From positions 50,560 through 114,559 of the forward strand of contig JAJFIR010000044.1 of assembly GCA_021774795.1 (NCBI GenBank): a stretch of 64,000 bases of DNA, given 5' to 3'. The DNA is from Emcibacteraceae bacterium. Lineage in GTDB: Bacteria > Pseudomonadota > Alphaproteobacteria > Sphingomonadales > Emcibacteraceae. Each line of letters begins with the position of its first letter. Within the stretch, counting starts at the first letter, position 1. Positions 63,937 through 64,000 of the stretch are shown here, in pieces. The notes under the pieces are model-generated. The model was given only the letters and a program-made list of their open reading frames with translations. It did not search any database and had not been told where the DNA came from. The position numbers and the translations under genes were made by a program.

Positions 63937-64000
63937 GACTTTACCCCGAACTCTAATTATTTAAGACCAACCCGTCATAGGCGGGTTCTACCCCACTTGG

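Overview
The window looks like chromosomal DNA from an AT-rich, Gram-negative alphaproteobacterium, probably marine and heterotrophic. The evidence is gene order and gene families: petA-petB-petC followed by mtnP-apt, uvrC-pgsA-moaD-moaE, a divergent MarR/branched-chain aminotransferase pair, rplY(ctc)-pth-ychF, lgt-MidA-pgeF, a UbiK-YbjN-proC cluster, and small families such as DUF4169 and DUF2889. Secreted peptidases, a sulfatase, a GH78 glycosidase and an autotransporter fit a Kordiimonadales/Emcibacterales-like lifestyle, but the order is an inference. I saw no insertion sequence, prophage, CRISPR array, rRNA or complete tRNA.

Layout. 1-8.5 kb: secreted S9 peptidase (cut by the window edge), LysR regulator with a sulfatase, a small membrane protein with a cyclase-family hydrolase, a lipid kinase, a subtilisin-like lipoprotein autotransporter, and a DUF4169 mini-gene. 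8.5-14.1 kb: DUF2889, queuosine genes queC-queE, a phytanoyl-CoA dioxygenase-like protein, an AHSA1/ArsR pair, small envelope proteins and an orphan PhnD-like protein. 14.1-28.9 kb: GH78 lipoprotein with an NhaC antiporter, a sterol-desaturase-like enzyme, an oxidoreductase, an M24 peptidase / serine hydrolase / DUF454 run, a MarR-GNAT fusion regulator, two small envelope proteins, a Ca2+/Na+ exchanger and folB. 28.9-43.2 kb: housekeeping core (uvrC, pgsA, moaDE, ilvE, proC, ubiK, lgt, pgeF, prs, rplY, pth, ychF). 53.9-64 kb: KefB-type antiporter, apt, mtnP, the cytochrome bc1 complex, and an MFS / cyclophilin / polysaccharide-deacetylase operon.

The standout is 43.27-53.78 kb: a three-gene minus-strand operon inserted between ychF and kefB. 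Its first gene encodes an exported protein of about 2,950 residues with a low-complexity N-terminal region, very long coiled coils, a region resembling the pre-toxin part of polymorphic toxins, six copies of a (Y/F)xGLDELLGPEF motif, a Pro/Gly-rich linker built from duplications, and a C-terminal domain with protein-kinase-like motifs. It is followed by a small exported protein and a CsgG/HfaB-family protein. I read this as a candidate undescribed surface or secretion system. It recalls curli/holdfast-anchor loci only through the CsgG-like partner.

Regulatory DNA visible in the sequence includes palindromes beside the LysR, ArsR, MarR-GNAT and MarR/ilvE genes (the last spans the marR start codon), a paired hairpin leader before rplY, stem-loops before the pet operon, and a DnaA-box cluster in the AT-rich gap before uvrC. 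Many starts appear to be GTG or TTG, and several are re-assigned here from Shine-Dalgarno spacing or signal-peptide position.
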